A DNA stretch of 64,000 nt, from contig JAQTNK010000007.1 in NCBI GenBank assembly GCA_028713915.1, positions 1 to 64,000 of the forward strand, written 5' to 3'. Under the pieces are notes generated by a model. It saw only the letters and a program-made list of their open reading frames with translations, made no database searches and was not told the DNA's origin. Of the stretch, positions 1 to 10,230 are shown in pieces (the first letter of the stretch is position 1; every line of letters starts with the position of its first letter). This stretch comes from Rhodocyclaceae bacterium (lineage in GTDB: Bacteria > Pseudomonadota > Gammaproteobacteria > Burkholderiales > Rhodocyclaceae). Made by a program: the position numbers and the translations under genes.

Positions 1-1204
1 ACCGCGCGACGTCGCCGCCGGCTTCGGGCATGCGGCAAAATCCCGCCCAGGCTTCGGGGTAGCGTTGCCGCGGCATGACCGTCTCGAACCAGTCGCGCGC
101 CAGCAGTTCGTCGCGCCGGTAGCCGCAGATGTGCTCCGCCGCCTTGTTGACCACGATGACGCGGCCCGCGGCGTCGACGCCGACCATCATCGCGTTGGCC
201 GTCTCCATCAGCTGATATGAGAATTCCCTGCTGGCCAGGACTTCCTTCTGGCGGCGGTGGGCGATCCACGCCAGGCGCAGGGTGACGACGGCGGCGAGCA
301 GGAACATCCCGGCGCGCAGGGCCAACTGGCGGCGCCACGCCGCGAGCACGTCGTCGAGCGGGCGCGACATGATGACGCTGAGCGGCGTGTTGCCGATGGC
401 GCGATAGACGTAGATGCGTTCGATGCCGTCCGTCTGCGAGATGCCGATGCTGCGGCTCTGCCTCGCGCCCGAGCGGAGATACGCCTGGAACTGTGCGCCG
501 CCGGCGACGTTGGCGCCGACGTACTTTTCCGGCTGCGGCAGGCGGAAGAGGATGTCGCCATCGCGATTGACGATGGCGGCGACGCTGCGCGGCTGCGCCG
601 GCTGAATGTCCTTCATGACCGACTCGAAGTAGCTGTAGTGAATCCCGGCGATGACGGCGCCGAGCAGGCGCTGCCGCTCGTCGCGCATGGCCAACGAGAA
701 ACCTACCGAGTAGTCGCCGTAGGTGGACTTGTAGGGGCGCGAGACATGAAGGTCCGGATTCTGCGGCGTGCCGCGGTGGGCGGTGTAGTAGTCGCGCTGC
801 GAGCCGTCGAAGCCGACGAGCGCGGGATTGGCCGCCATTTCGACGCGGCCGGAAGCGTCGACGATCGCCAGCGTCTGGATTTCCGGAATCTCGCGATTGC
901 GCGCGGCGAGCGTCGCCGGATATTCGCGCAGCTGCTGCGCCGTAAGCCGCGGCCGCTCGTCGGCGATTTGCCTGAGCAGTTGCCGGACGTCGCGCAGCAG
1001 CCCGGCGAGCTGTCCGTCGGCGATGCGCGCGTGGGCCTCGAGGAAGCGGTATTCCTGTTCGATGGTCTCCTGGTAGTCCGCGTAGCTGCCCCAGGCCAGC
1101 GTCGCGCCGGCGAACGCCAGCGCGACCGCGGAAACCGTCCACACCGAGGCCAGCAGGCGGTTGCCCAGGGCCGCGGGCAACTGCCTTGGTCGCTCGTCAA
1201 GCAT
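1..1204 (-). CDS. Membrane sensor protein with PDC/Cache-like periplasmic domain and PAS domain, 3' end outside window
   Basis: Translating leftward from the ATG at 1204 gives an open frame of about 401 residues running off the window edge. An N-terminal membrane helix (about residues 12-35) is followed by some 240 residues resembling a double-Cache (PDC) extracellular sensor, with the typical segment GFDGSQRDYYTAHRGTPQN. A second membrane helix follows near residues 295-320. A PAS domain then begins near residue 330 (ETANAMMVGVDAAGRVIVVN). The output domain lies outside the window; a GGDEF, histidine kinase or further PAS module are all possible. The ligand cannot be inferred. Confidence 0.75.
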   Translation of the reverse strand, partial: MLDERPRQLPAALGNRLLASVWTVSAVALAFAGATLAWGSYADYQETIEQEYRFLEAHARIADGQLAGLLRDVRQLLRQIADERPRLTAQQLREYPATLAARNREIPEIQTLAIVDASGRVEMAANPALVGFDGSQRDYYTAHRGTPQNPDLHVSRPYKSTYGDYSVGFSLAMRDERQRLLGAVIAGIHYSYFESVMKDIQPAQPRSVAAIVNRDGDILFRLPQPEKYVGANVAGGAQFQAYLRSGARQSRSIGISQTDGIERIYVYRAIGNTPLSVIMSRPLDDVLAAWRRQLALRAGMFLLAAVVTLRLAWIAHRRQKEVLASREFSYQLMETANAMMVGVDAAGRVIVVNKAAEHICGYRRDELLARDWFETVMPRQRYPEAWAGFCRMPEAGGDVAR

Positions 1205-1270
1205 TGCTGGAATTCCGCCTTGTTTTCATGCGGGGGAATTCTAGGTTTGCGGCGCTTCAGGCGGAATACG

Positions 1271-1286
1271 GACATGCCGGTATGTC
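1271..1286. promoter_or_regulatory. Near-perfect 16-bp palindrome in the sensor/truC intergenic region
   Basis: GACATGCCGGTATGTC differs from its own reverse complement only at two central positions. A second short dyad (GGTATACC, about 1294-1301) follows. The site lies about 65 bp upstream of the sensor start and downstream of truC, so it could be an operator for the sensor gene. The regulator is unknown and no good -35/-10 pair was recognised. Confidence 0.35.
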
Positions 1287-1313
1287 GGCTACGGGTATAC
1301 CGGTAGCGCTCGC

Positions 1314-2060
1314 CTACGCATCTTCGGGCAAGGGCGGCACGGCGATGCCGCAGGTCCATTCCGGTCGCGCGAGCAAGTCCGCGAAAGCCTGCCCGAGCGG
1401 CGCGCGGATGGCGATTTCCGCGCCGCCGTGCGGATGCCGCAAGCGCAGTTCGACACAGGCGAGCAGCAGCCGCTCGCAGCCGAACTGGCGCTGGAAGAAG
1501 CGGTTGTGGATGCCCTTGCCGTGGGTGGCGTCGCCGATGATCGGATGGGCGATGTGCTTCATGTGGCGGCGCAGCTGGTGGCGGCGTCCGCTCAAGGGTT
1601 CCAGTTCGACCAGCGCGTAGCGCGCGGTCGGGTAGCGCTCGACGGCATACGGCAGTTCGACGGCCACGAGGCGCCGGTAGCGGGTGAGCGCGGGCTGGGC
1701 GGCGGCCTCCTTCAGCGTGCGGCCGTAGTCGTCGTGCTGCCGCGTGAGCGCATGGTCGATGAGGCCGGATGCCGGCGGCCAGCCGCGCACGACGGCGCGG
1801 TAGAGCTTATGCACGGCGTCGTTCTCGAACTGCGCGCCGACGTGGCGTGCGGTGTCGGCGTCGAAGGCGAACAGCAGCACGCCGGAGGTGCCCTTGTCGA
1901 GGCGATGCACGGGCTGCACCCGGCGGCCGATCTGGTCGCGCAGCAATTGCACGGCGAAGCGCGTCTCGTGGCGGTCGATGTCGCTGCGATGCACGAGCAG
2001 GCCGGCGGGCTTGTCGATGGCGACGAGGTGCTCGTCGCGGTAAAGGATGGGCAGGGCCAT
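1314..2060 (-). CDS. truC: tRNA pseudouridine synthase C (RluA family, U65)
   Basis: This 248-residue protein aligns by eye along its length with E. coli TruC, which makes pseudouridine at position 65 of certain tRNAs. The RluA-family catalytic motif is HRLDKGTSGVLL with its aspartate, and TruC-like blocks include LLVHRSDIDRHE, YPTARYALVELEPLSGRRHQ and HPIIGDATHGKG. There is no S4 domain, as expected for TruC. The ATG at 2060 is chosen because homologues begin a few residues before the ILYRDE block; the open frame continues upstream into the divergent rbgA leader. It is divergent from rbgA with 46 bp between the starts. Confidence 0.9.
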   Translation of the reverse strand: MALPILYRDEHLVAIDKPAGLLVHRSDIDRHETRFAVQLLRDQIGRRVQPVHRLDKGTSGVLLFAFDADTARHVGAQFENDAVHKLYRAVVRGWPPASGLIDHALTRQHDDYGRTLKEAAAQPALTRYRRLVAVELPYAVERYPTARYALVELEPLSGRRHQLRRHMKHIAHPIIGDATHGKGIHNRFFQRQFGCERLLLACVELRLRHPHGGAEIAIRAPLGQAFADLLARPEWTCGIAVPPLPEDA

Positions 2061-2106
2061 GCGGGGATCGTGGATAATGGCGGCCTTCCTATTGTACGGA
2101 TTGCCC

Positions 2107-3033
2107 ATGTCCATCCAGTGGTTCCCCGGTCACATGACTTCGGCGCGCAAGAAGGCGGCCGAGACGATGGCGCAGACCGACGTCGTCATCGAGGTGCTCG
2201 ACGCGCGCCTGCCCGAGGCCAGCAGCAATCCGATGATCCGCGCGCTGCGCGAGTTCCGCCAGCGGCCCTGCCTCAAGCTGCTCAACAAGGCTGATCTCGC
2301 CGATGCCGCCGCAACCCAGGCCTGGCTCGACTTCTACAACCGCCAGGCCGACGTCAAGGCGGTGGCCATTTCCTGCAAGAAGCCGGGCGACGCGGCGCGC
2401 GTGCCGACGCTGTGCCAGGCGCTGGCGCCGCACCGCAATGACAATGTCAAGCCGCTGCGGATGATGATCATGGGCATCCCGAACGTCGGCAAATCGACGC
2501 TGATGAATGCGCTGGTCAAGCGCCGCATCGCCGCGGTCGGCGACGAGCCGGCCGTCACCAAGTCGCAGCAGCGCTTCGACCTCGGGCCGCGCATGAGCCT
2601 CGTCGACACGCCGGGCCTGATGTGGCCGAAGATCGAGTTTGATTCCGACGGCTTCATGCTGGCGGCGAGCCATGCCATCGGCACCAACGCGGTGATCGAG
2701 GAGGAAGTCGCAGCCTTTCTCGCGGGCATCCTGCTCGAACGCTATCCGGCGGCGCTGGCCGCGCGCTATGGCTGCGACCCGGCGGCGCTCGACGCGGTCG
2801 GCGTGGTCGAGACCGTGGCGAAAAAGCGCGGCTGCATCATCAAGGGCCGCGGCGGCGAACTCGACATGGCGAAGGCTTCGCTGATCCTGCTGACCGATTA
2901 TCGCAGCGGCGCGCTCGGCCGCGTCAGCCTGGAGACGCCCGCGACCCGCGCGGCGATGCTGGCGGCGGCAAAAGCGGCGGCCGCAGGCGTCGGCGCCGCT
3001 GTACCGGACGAGTCGGGCTCAGACGCCGAGTAG
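2107..3033 (+). CDS. rbgA: Ribosome biogenesis GTPase RbgA/YlqF
   Basis: Circularly permuted GTPase of 308 residues. The G4 motif NKAD (60-63) precedes the P-loop GIPNVGKST (123-131) and DTPG (167-170), which is the permuted order that defines the YlqF/YawG group. In Bacillus RbgA acts in late 50S subunit assembly; the same role is inferred here. The start is set by the family's conserved N-terminus MSIQWFPGHM; an ATG further upstream would add a non-conserved leader. The 3' end overlaps the convergent methyltransferase gene by 15 bp. Confidence 0.92.
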   Translation: MSIQWFPGHMTSARKKAAETMAQTDVVIEVLDARLPEASSNPMIRALREFRQRPCLKLLNKADLADAAATQAWLDFYNRQADVKAVAISCKKPGDAARVPTLCQALAPHRNDNVKPLRMMIMGIPNVGKSTLMNALVKRRIAAVGDEPAVTKSQQRFDLGPRMSLVDTPGLMWPKIEFDSDGFMLAASHAIGTNAVIEEEVAAFLAGILLERYPAALAARYGCDPAALDAVGVVETVAKKRGCIIKGRGGELDMAKASLILLTDYRSGALGRVSLETPATRAAMLAAAKAAAAGVGAAVPDESGSDAE

Positions 3034-4035
3034 CACCATCTTCAGCGGCGGCTGGCCGTCGCTGCTGGGGAAATCCTCTTCGGGCATGATCCATTCGACG
3101 CTGCGGATCGGCCGCCCGGCCTTGCGCGCGCTGCGTTCCAGCTGATCGAGCCAGGCATCGCGCGCCACGGCCGCGACATTGTTGCAGCAGATCAGCGTGC
3201 CGCCTGCCGCCGTGCACAGCAGCGCCGGCTTGAACAGCGCCGCATAATCGTTGACCAGGTCGACGACGCCGAACGGGCTCTTGGCGTAACGCGGTGGATC
3301 GAGAAAAACGATGTCGAATTGCCGCGCTTCCAGCTTGGGGAAGGCGGGCATGCGCTTGCCGCGCACCAGGGTCGGCTGGCCCAGGCCGGCGAGCTGGCGC
3401 ATGGCGGCGAAGGCATCGCTCTTGACGAAGCGCGGCCGGATCGCCAAGTCGTTCAAGCGCGCGTTCTCCTTGCCGACGTCGAGGCTGGATTCGGCGAAAT
3501 CCACATTCACGACGAAAGCCGCGCCGGCCCTGGCGGCGGCGATGCCGACGCCGCAGGTGTAGGCGAACAGGTTGAGCACGGACTTGCCGGGCGCCTCGCG
3601 CATGACGCGGCGGCGGCCGGCGCGCAGGTCGAGGAACAGCCACGGATCCTGGCCGGCATGGCGCGCCTGGATCACGTAGCTGACGCCGAGTTCGTGCACG
3701 ACGCGCGGCTGCATCGCCGCCGCCATCGCGTCGGCGGCGAGATCGTTGGCGATGCGCGAGTTTTGCTGGCTGCGGTCGTTGTAGACGAGCGCGAATCCCG
3801 GCAGGGCGGCGGCGTAGAAGGCCGAGAGTGCGTCGAGCCGGGCCGCGTCGAGCGCTTGATGGAAACTTTGCACCAGCAGCAGGTCGCCGTAGCGGTCGAC
3901 GGTGAGGCCCGGTTCGCCTTCGACGCTGCCGTGGAAGAGCCGGTAGGCGTCGGTGGCCTCAGCGTGCAGGCGCGCCAGCAAGTCGCTGCGGGCGGTGAGG
4001 GCGGCGGCCAGGCGGTCGTGCAGAAGGTTCGGCAT
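3019..4035 (-). CDS. Class I SAM-dependent rRNA methyltransferase, RlmI/RlmK-like (COG1092)
   Basis: 338 residues with a Rossmann methyltransferase core: SAM-binding loop NLFAYTCGVGIAAARAGA and catalytic-type motif FLDPPRYAKSPFG. This matches the C-terminal catalytic part of the RlmI family of 23S rRNA m5C methyltransferases. An N-terminal PUA domain typical of RlmI is not evident, so substrate and position are unassigned. The ATG at 4035 is preferred over two upstream ATGs because GAGGAAG lies 7-8 nt ahead of it and conserved sequence begins there. It is convergent with rbgA and divergent from slyX. Confidence 0.82.
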   Translation of the reverse strand: MPNLLHDRLAAALTARSDLLARLHAEATDAYRLFHGSVEGEPGLTVDRYGDLLLVQSFHQALDAARLDALSAFYAAALPGFALVYNDRSQQNSRIANDLAADAMAAAMQPRVVHELGVSYVIQARHAGQDPWLFLDLRAGRRRVMREAPGKSVLNLFAYTCGVGIAAARAGAAFVVNVDFAESSLDVGKENARLNDLAIRPRFVKSDAFAAMRQLAGLGQPTLVRGKRMPAFPKLEARQFDIVFLDPPRYAKSPFGVVDLVNDYAALFKPALLCTAAGGTLICCNNVAAVARDAWLDQLERSARKAGRPIRSVEWIMPEEDFPSSDGQPPLKMVLLGV

Positions 4036-4124
4036 GCGGGCTTCCTCGATAGGGGAAGCCATTCTAACGGCCGGGCCGCACCCAGGCATTACAATCGCGG
4101 CGCCAGACTCCCGGAAGGAAACGC

Positions 4125-4325
4125 ATGGAAGCGCGCATCAATGAATTGGAGGTGAAGCTCTCCTTCGCTGAAGACCTGCTCGAAGAATTGAATCGCACCG
4201 TTTATCGCCAGCAGCAACAGATCGATCAACTGCAACTGGCGGTGCGCGATCTGCGCGAACAACTGGCGGCGGCCGCCCCCAGCGAAGGCCGCAACCTGCG
4301 CGACGAGATCCCGCCGCATTACTGA
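4125..4325 (+). CDS. slyX: SlyX family protein
   Basis: A 66-residue acidic protein predicted to be almost entirely coiled coil, with the family pattern of Glu-Leu heptads near the start (ELEVKLSFAEDLLEELN), a middle YRQQQQIDQLQ block and the conserved proline-rich end PPHY. The biochemical function of SlyX proteins is not established. A good Shine-Dalgarno (GGAAGGAAA) precedes the ATG. The last codons overlap the tail of convergent rlhA by 7 bp. Confidence 0.9.
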   Translation: MEARINELEVKLSFAEDLLEELNRTVYRQQQQIDQLQLAVRDLREQLAAAAPSEGRNLRDEIPPHY

Positions 4326-6178
4326 ACGGCGAGCTTCAGCGTGCGGCCTTTCTTCAATTTGCCGACGACGTGCATTTCACAGCGCTTGCAGTCGAAGCGC
4401 AGCGTCAGCTTTTCGTTGCCGTTGATCAGCGTCATCGGCTCCGGGCGGATGCCCTTGACCTGCTTGGGACACAACTCGAAGCTGTAGCGCAGGCAGTGCT
4501 TCGTGATCATCAGCGAGACTTCGCCAGCTTCGCCGTTGCATTCGTAGGCGTCGGCGATCAGGGTGACGCCGTGCCGCGCGTAGAACGCGCGCGCCTGGCG
4601 GTTGAAGACGTTGCCGAGGTAAGTGAGTTCGTCCTGCGGGTAGGGCGCGGGCGGCTCGGCGGCCGCAGCGCGCGGCGGGCGCCGGTAAGCGGCGGCGCGC
4701 GCTGCCTCGAGTTGCGCCACGGCCTCGCGGCGCAGCGCGTTGATGCTCGACGCCGGCAGGAACCACGGCTGCGTGAGCTCGAGCTCGACGGCGGCGGCCT
4801 CGAACATCGTGGTGCCGAGCTTGGCGAGGTTTTCGCGCAGCGTCGCCGCCGCGCGCTCAGGATTCTGGGCCGGCTCCTTGGCGTGGGGAAGCGCGACGGC
4901 GACGGCGTTGCCGTCCTCGTCGCCGACGTGCAGGACGAAGCCGTCGGGCGTTTCGGCAAGGCGCAGGCGAATGCCGACGCGCCGCGTCGCCGAGTCCTTT
5001 TCCAGCAGACGCTCGAACTCCTGGTCGCGGTTGCGGTAGAGCCGGGTGCCGACGGCGAGGTTGGCGGGCACGGCGGCGACGAACAGGCGCCGGCCGTCGG
5101 CGCGGTTGATGCGCAGGCCGACCAGTTCCTGCGCGTCGTCGAAGTAGGAAAGGCCGTCGCCGTTGTGCAGCGGCGTATCGCCGGCCACCTCGAACCAGTT
5201 GCGCCCGATCGCGGTGACGTCGCCGACCGGCTCGCCGGCGAACTTCGGCGTGTCGAAGGCGGCGATGTCGGCCTGGCGGTCGTTGACGAAGTAGTCGGTG
5301 GCGCCGCGGTTGAAAGTCTTCTCCGGCCGCGGCTCGAACAGGAAGCTGCAGCGGCCGGAGGAGGCGGCGCGGTATTGCGGCGCTGCGGCGATGATGGCGT
5401 CGAGCAGTCGGCGGTAATAGGCGGTGACGTTCTTGACGTAGGCGAGGTCTTTCAGCCGGCCCTCGATCTTGAAGGAACGGATGCCGGCCGCGATCAGCGC
5501 GCGCAAGTTGGCGCCCTGGTCGTTGTCCTTCAGCGACAGCAGGTGCTTGTCCCGGGCGACGATGTGCCCTGCGCCGTCGGCCAGCGTGTAGGGCAGGCGG
5601 CACATCTGCGCGCATTCGCCGCGGTTGGCGCTGCGCCCCGTGAGCGCATGGCTGATCGTGCATTGGCCGCTGTAGCTCACGCACAAAGCGCCGTGGACGA
5701 AGAATTCCAGCGTCGCCGCGGTCTGTGCCGCGATGGCGCGAATCTCGGGCAGCGACAGCTCGCGCGCCAGCACGATCTGCGAAAAGCCGACCTGCTCGAG
5801 GAAGCGCACTTTCTCTGGCGTGCGGTTGTCGGTCTGGGTGCTGGCGTGGAGCTGGAGCGGCGGCAAGTCGAGCTCCAGCAGGCCCATGTCCTGGACGATC
5901 AGGGCGTCGGCGCCGGCTTCATGGACTTGCCAGGCGATGCGGCGGGCGGCATCGAGCTCGTCGTCGCGCAGGATGGTATTCAGCGCCACCAGCACCCGGG
6001 CGCCGTAGCGGTGGGCGTGGGCGGCGAGCCGTTCGATGTCGGCGACGGCGTTGCCGGCGGCGGCGCGGGCGCCGAAGGCCGGCCCGCCGATATAGACCGC
6101 GTCGGCACCGTGGTCGATGGCGGCGATGCCGAAGGCGAGGTTCTTGGCCGGGGCGAGAAGCTCGAGTCGCTCAGTCAT
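4319..6178 (-). CDS. rlhA: 23S rRNA 5-hydroxycytidine synthase RlhA (U32 peptidase-like)
   Basis: 619 residues matching E. coli RlhA (YdcP) from end to end. RlhA is needed for hydroxylation of C2501 in 23S rRNA and likely binds an Fe-S cluster. The N-terminal TIM-barrel-like U32 domain contains LLAPAKNLAFGIAAIDHGAD and the cysteine-rich stretch around residues 165-195 (CVSYSGQC, then GECAQMC). The C-terminal third, with MITKHCLRYSFELCPKQ and FDCKRCEMHVVGK, distinguishes RlhA from the shorter tRNA-modifying YegQ/TrhP group. No strong Shine-Dalgarno is seen at the ATG. Confidence 0.93.
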   Translation of the reverse strand: MTERLELLAPAKNLAFGIAAIDHGADAVYIGGPAFGARAAAGNAVADIERLAAHAHRYGARVLVALNTILRDDELDAARRIAWQVHEAGADALIVQDMGLLELDLPPLQLHASTQTDNRTPEKVRFLEQVGFSQIVLARELSLPEIRAIAAQTAATLEFFVHGALCVSYSGQCTISHALTGRSANRGECAQMCRLPYTLADGAGHIVARDKHLLSLKDNDQGANLRALIAAGIRSFKIEGRLKDLAYVKNVTAYYRRLLDAIIAAAPQYRAASSGRCSFLFEPRPEKTFNRGATDYFVNDRQADIAAFDTPKFAGEPVGDVTAIGRNWFEVAGDTPLHNGDGLSYFDDAQELVGLRINRADGRRLFVAAVPANLAVGTRLYRNRDQEFERLLEKDSATRRVGIRLRLAETPDGFVLHVGDEDGNAVAVALPHAKEPAQNPERAAATLRENLAKLGTTMFEAAAVELELTQPWFLPASSINALRREAVAQLEAARAAAYRRPPRAAAAEPPAPYPQDELTYLGNVFNRQARAFYARHGVTLIADAYECNGEAGEVSLMITKHCLRYSFELCPKQVKGIRPEPMTLINGNEKLTLRFDCKRCEMHVVGKLKKGRTLKLAVQ

Positions 6179-6271
6179 TTCAAAATATGTCCAAAGTTCG
6201 TCAACCTAGTGGCGGCCAGTGCGTTTTTTGCAGTCAGGTGGATAAGCACCAGAATACAAACGGAGAAATAA

Positions 6272-6553
6272 ATGGGCAGTACTTGCAAGGAATCCTTCGA
6301 GGAATTCCTCGAGTTGCTGAAGCGGGCCGGCATCGAAATCACCAACGAGTCCGAGTTGCGTGAGCGCCTCGCCGAGTCCCACCGCTGGCGTTTTGCCTTC
6401 AAGACCCTCGCCGCCAACGGCCGCCAGATCGGCATCCGCTTCGGCGAGCGCAGCGCCGGCATCAACGTCGCCGAAATCCGCCGCGCTTTCGCCGAGTTCG
6501 CCTTCCCCGACAGCGTCCAGACCGTCTTCTCCGCCAGCCTGCAAGCGGAATGA
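6272..6553 (+). CDS. Hypothetical protein, 93 aa
   Basis: I do not recognise this family. The frame is convincing as a gene: it has GGAGAAATAA directly upstream of the ATG, fills the space between rlhA and convergent hisG, and has a globular-looking composition. It begins with an acidic amphipathic helix (ESFEEFLELLKRAGIEI) followed by mixed helix/strand sequence with several Arg-Phe pairs. One cysteine (residue 5) is present; there is no signal peptide or membrane segment. It is divergent from rlhA across a 93-bp gap. Confidence 0.7.
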   Translation: MGSTCKESFEEFLELLKRAGIEITNESELRERLAESHRWRFAFKTLAANGRQIGIRFGERSAGINVAEIRRAFAEFAFPDSVQTVFSASLQAE

Positions 6554-6571
6554 GTTCGCCGGGATCGTCGC

Positions 6572-7450
6572 CTAGTCGACGATCTTGTTGATCGGCAGTT
6601 CGATCACGCCGCGCGCCCCGGCTTCATAGAGGCTGGGGATCAACTCCCGCACCAGCTTTTCCTCGACCACCGTCGACAGTTCGACCCAGGCGGCGTCGGC
6701 CAGCGTCGACACCGTCGGCGTTGCCAGCGCCGGCAGGATGCCAAGCACCGCGTCCACCCGCTCGCGCGGCACGTTCATCGACAACAGCACGCGCGTGGCG
6801 GCGGCGATCGCGCCTTTGAGCATCATCAGCAGGCGGTCGATCTTGGCGCGCTTCCAGCCGTCGGCGAGCGCTCCGTGGTTGGCGATGAAGCGCGGCGTGC
6901 TTTCCAGCACCACGTGCATCACCTTCAGGTGGTTGGCGCGCAGCGACGAGCCGGTTTCCGAGACGTCGACGATGGCGTCGGCGAGCAGCGGCGGCTTGAC
7001 TTCAGTCGCGCCCCAGGAGAACTCGATCTGCGCCTCGACGCCGTGTTCGGCGAGGAAGCGCCGGGTCATGCCCACGGCCTCGGTGGCGATGCGCCGGCCC
7101 TGGAGGTCTTTCACCGCATCGAAGGCGGAACCTTCCTTCGACGCCATCACCCAGCGCACGATGCCGTAGTTGGGCCAGGGCGCCCGCAGATCGGCGAGCT
7201 CGGCGACATCGGCCCCGGTTTCCAGGATCCAGTCGAGGCCCGTGATGGCGCAGTCGAGCACGCCCTGGCCGACGTAGCGCGCCATTTCCTGCGGCCGGAT
7301 CAGGACGCATTCGATCTCGGCGTCGTCGATGTCGGGGTAGTAGGAGCGCCCGGAAATGCGCAGGTTGTAGCCGGCACGAACGAACAGGCTCTGCGTCGTT
7401 TCCTGCAGGCTGCCCTTGGGAATGCCGATGCGCAGGCGGTTGGCGTTCAT
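6572..7450 (-). CDS. hisG: ATP phosphoribosyltransferase, long (HisG-L) form
   Basis: Catalyses the first step of histidine synthesis (ATP + PRPP). The 292-residue length and the C-terminal extension after about residue 210, ending in YEAGARGVIELPINKIVD, correspond to the long form with a built-in regulatory ACT-like domain. Family motifs include LRIGIPKGSLQE, the EFSWGATEVKPP block and the PRPP site ADAIVDVSETGSSLRANHL. Many betaproteobacteria carry a short HisG with HisZ in a his operon, so a long form alone is unusual. It starts 23 bp after ettA ends, with a GGAGGGAG ribosome site, so co-transcription with ettA is likely. Confidence 0.9.
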   Translation of the reverse strand: MNANRLRIGIPKGSLQETTQSLFVRAGYNLRISGRSYYPDIDDAEIECVLIRPQEMARYVGQGVLDCAITGLDWILETGADVAELADLRAPWPNYGIVRWVMASKEGSAFDAVKDLQGRRIATEAVGMTRRFLAEHGVEAQIEFSWGATEVKPPLLADAIVDVSETGSSLRANHLKVMHVVLESTPRFIANHGALADGWKRAKIDRLLMMLKGAIAAATRVLLSMNVPRERVDAVLGILPALATPTVSTLADAAWVELSTVVEEKLVRELIPSLYEAGARGVIELPINKIVD

Positions 7451-7473
7451 GTCGTGCTCTCCCTCCAGGACTT

Positions 7474-9138
<1,665 letters not shown>

Positions 9139-9249
9139 GGTGCGGGAATTGGTACCGGCGGATAGTGATAAATTGAAGGCCGCAAGCTTACCCGAGGCCG
9201 AGGCGGCAAGGGGCAAAATCGCATTTCCTGCAGGGAGGAAGCCGGACCG

Positions 9250-10230
9250 ATGGGGCTGATAGCGACGATGACCGACTGGCTGGCGCCGAAGGCGCTCGGC
9301 GAGGCCGAGCGCGAGGCCATCGAGCAGATCATCGAGCGCGTCGATCCGCGCCTGCGTGTCGTCTCGGGCTACCAGCGCAAGCTCGCGCCGGCGGTGCGCA
9401 CGACGCTCGAGTATTGCAACACCCTGGTGGCGGCGATCCCGGGGCCCATCGACATCGATATCCGCGCCTTCGGCAACGATCCGCTGGTGCATGCCATGTT
9501 CGCCGCGCCGGAGGACATCGGCCGCATGCTGGGCACCAGCCGCGAGGTGTCCAAGTTCATCGCCGTGCCGGAGAACCTGCGCGCCGACGACTTCTATGCC
9601 CTGATCGGCATGCGGCGCAAAGAGAAGACCATCGTCGGCCCGGCGCTGCAGGGCGAATTCGTCCGCGAAGGCGTGCCGCAGCGCCTGCTGTACTTCGCCG
9701 ACCACACGCTGCGCGACTTGAGCCTCGATGTCGAGAAAACCCGCTGCGGCCTGTGCGATTCGGCCGTCGCCAGCCTCGCCGGAAGCTTCGCGCTGCACCT
9801 CGAGGCCTTGCGCCGCGAGAAGGTGGATATCCACTTGGCATGGGAGCAGGAGCGCGCCCAGGCCCGGACCATCGCGGCGCAGGCGGCCACCGAGGCGGAG
9901 GCCCACGCCCACCGCCGCTTCGAAATGGAGGAAGGCCTGCGCGAAATAGCCTCGACTCTGGAGCCGGCCCATGTGCTCGAAGCGCTGTCGGCCTGGCTGT
10001 CCGATCCGGCGCCGCGCCTGCGTCTGGTGTCGACCTCGGTGGCCGTCGATCGCCTCGGCGTGCTGTCGCAGCCGGCAGCGGACAATCCCGAGGTGCAGAC
10101 GCTGAACTTCCCCGAGCTCGTCGGCCGCGACCGCCGCCGCTGGATCGTGCTGCTGACGCGGATTTCGCGCGAGGACGCCTTGCGCGCCCAGGAAGCGCAT
10201 CGCGAGGCGAACCGCTACCTGATCATTTGA
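9250..10230 (+). CDS. Conserved-looking hypothetical protein, 326 aa
   Basis: I do not recognise the family. GCAGGGAGGAAG lies about 10 nt ahead of the ATG, supporting expression. The protein is soluble and mostly helical. It has a middle block [20 protein letters not shown] and a CGLC motif near residue 174, then a charged Ala/Glu-rich segment (about 195-235) likely to form a coiled coil. Nothing identifies a catalytic domain. It is divergent from ettA (111 bp) and its tail overlaps the convergent chemoreceptor gene by 8 bp. Confidence 0.75.
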   Translation: MGLIATMTDWLAPKALGEAEREAIEQIIERVDPRLRVVSGYQRKLAPAVRTTLEYCNTLVAAIPGPIDIDIRAFGNDPLVHAMFAAPEDIGRMLGTSREVSKFIAVPENLRADDFYALIGMRRKEKTIVGPALQGEFVREGVPQRLLYFADHTLRDLSLDVEKTRCGLCDSAVASLAGSFALHLEALRREKVDIHLAWEQERAQARTIAAQAATEAEAHAHRRFEMEEGLREIASTLEPAHVLEALSAWLSDPAPRLRLVSTSVAVDRLGVLSQPAADNPEVQTLNFPELVGRDRRRWIVLLTRISREDALRAQEAHREANRYLII

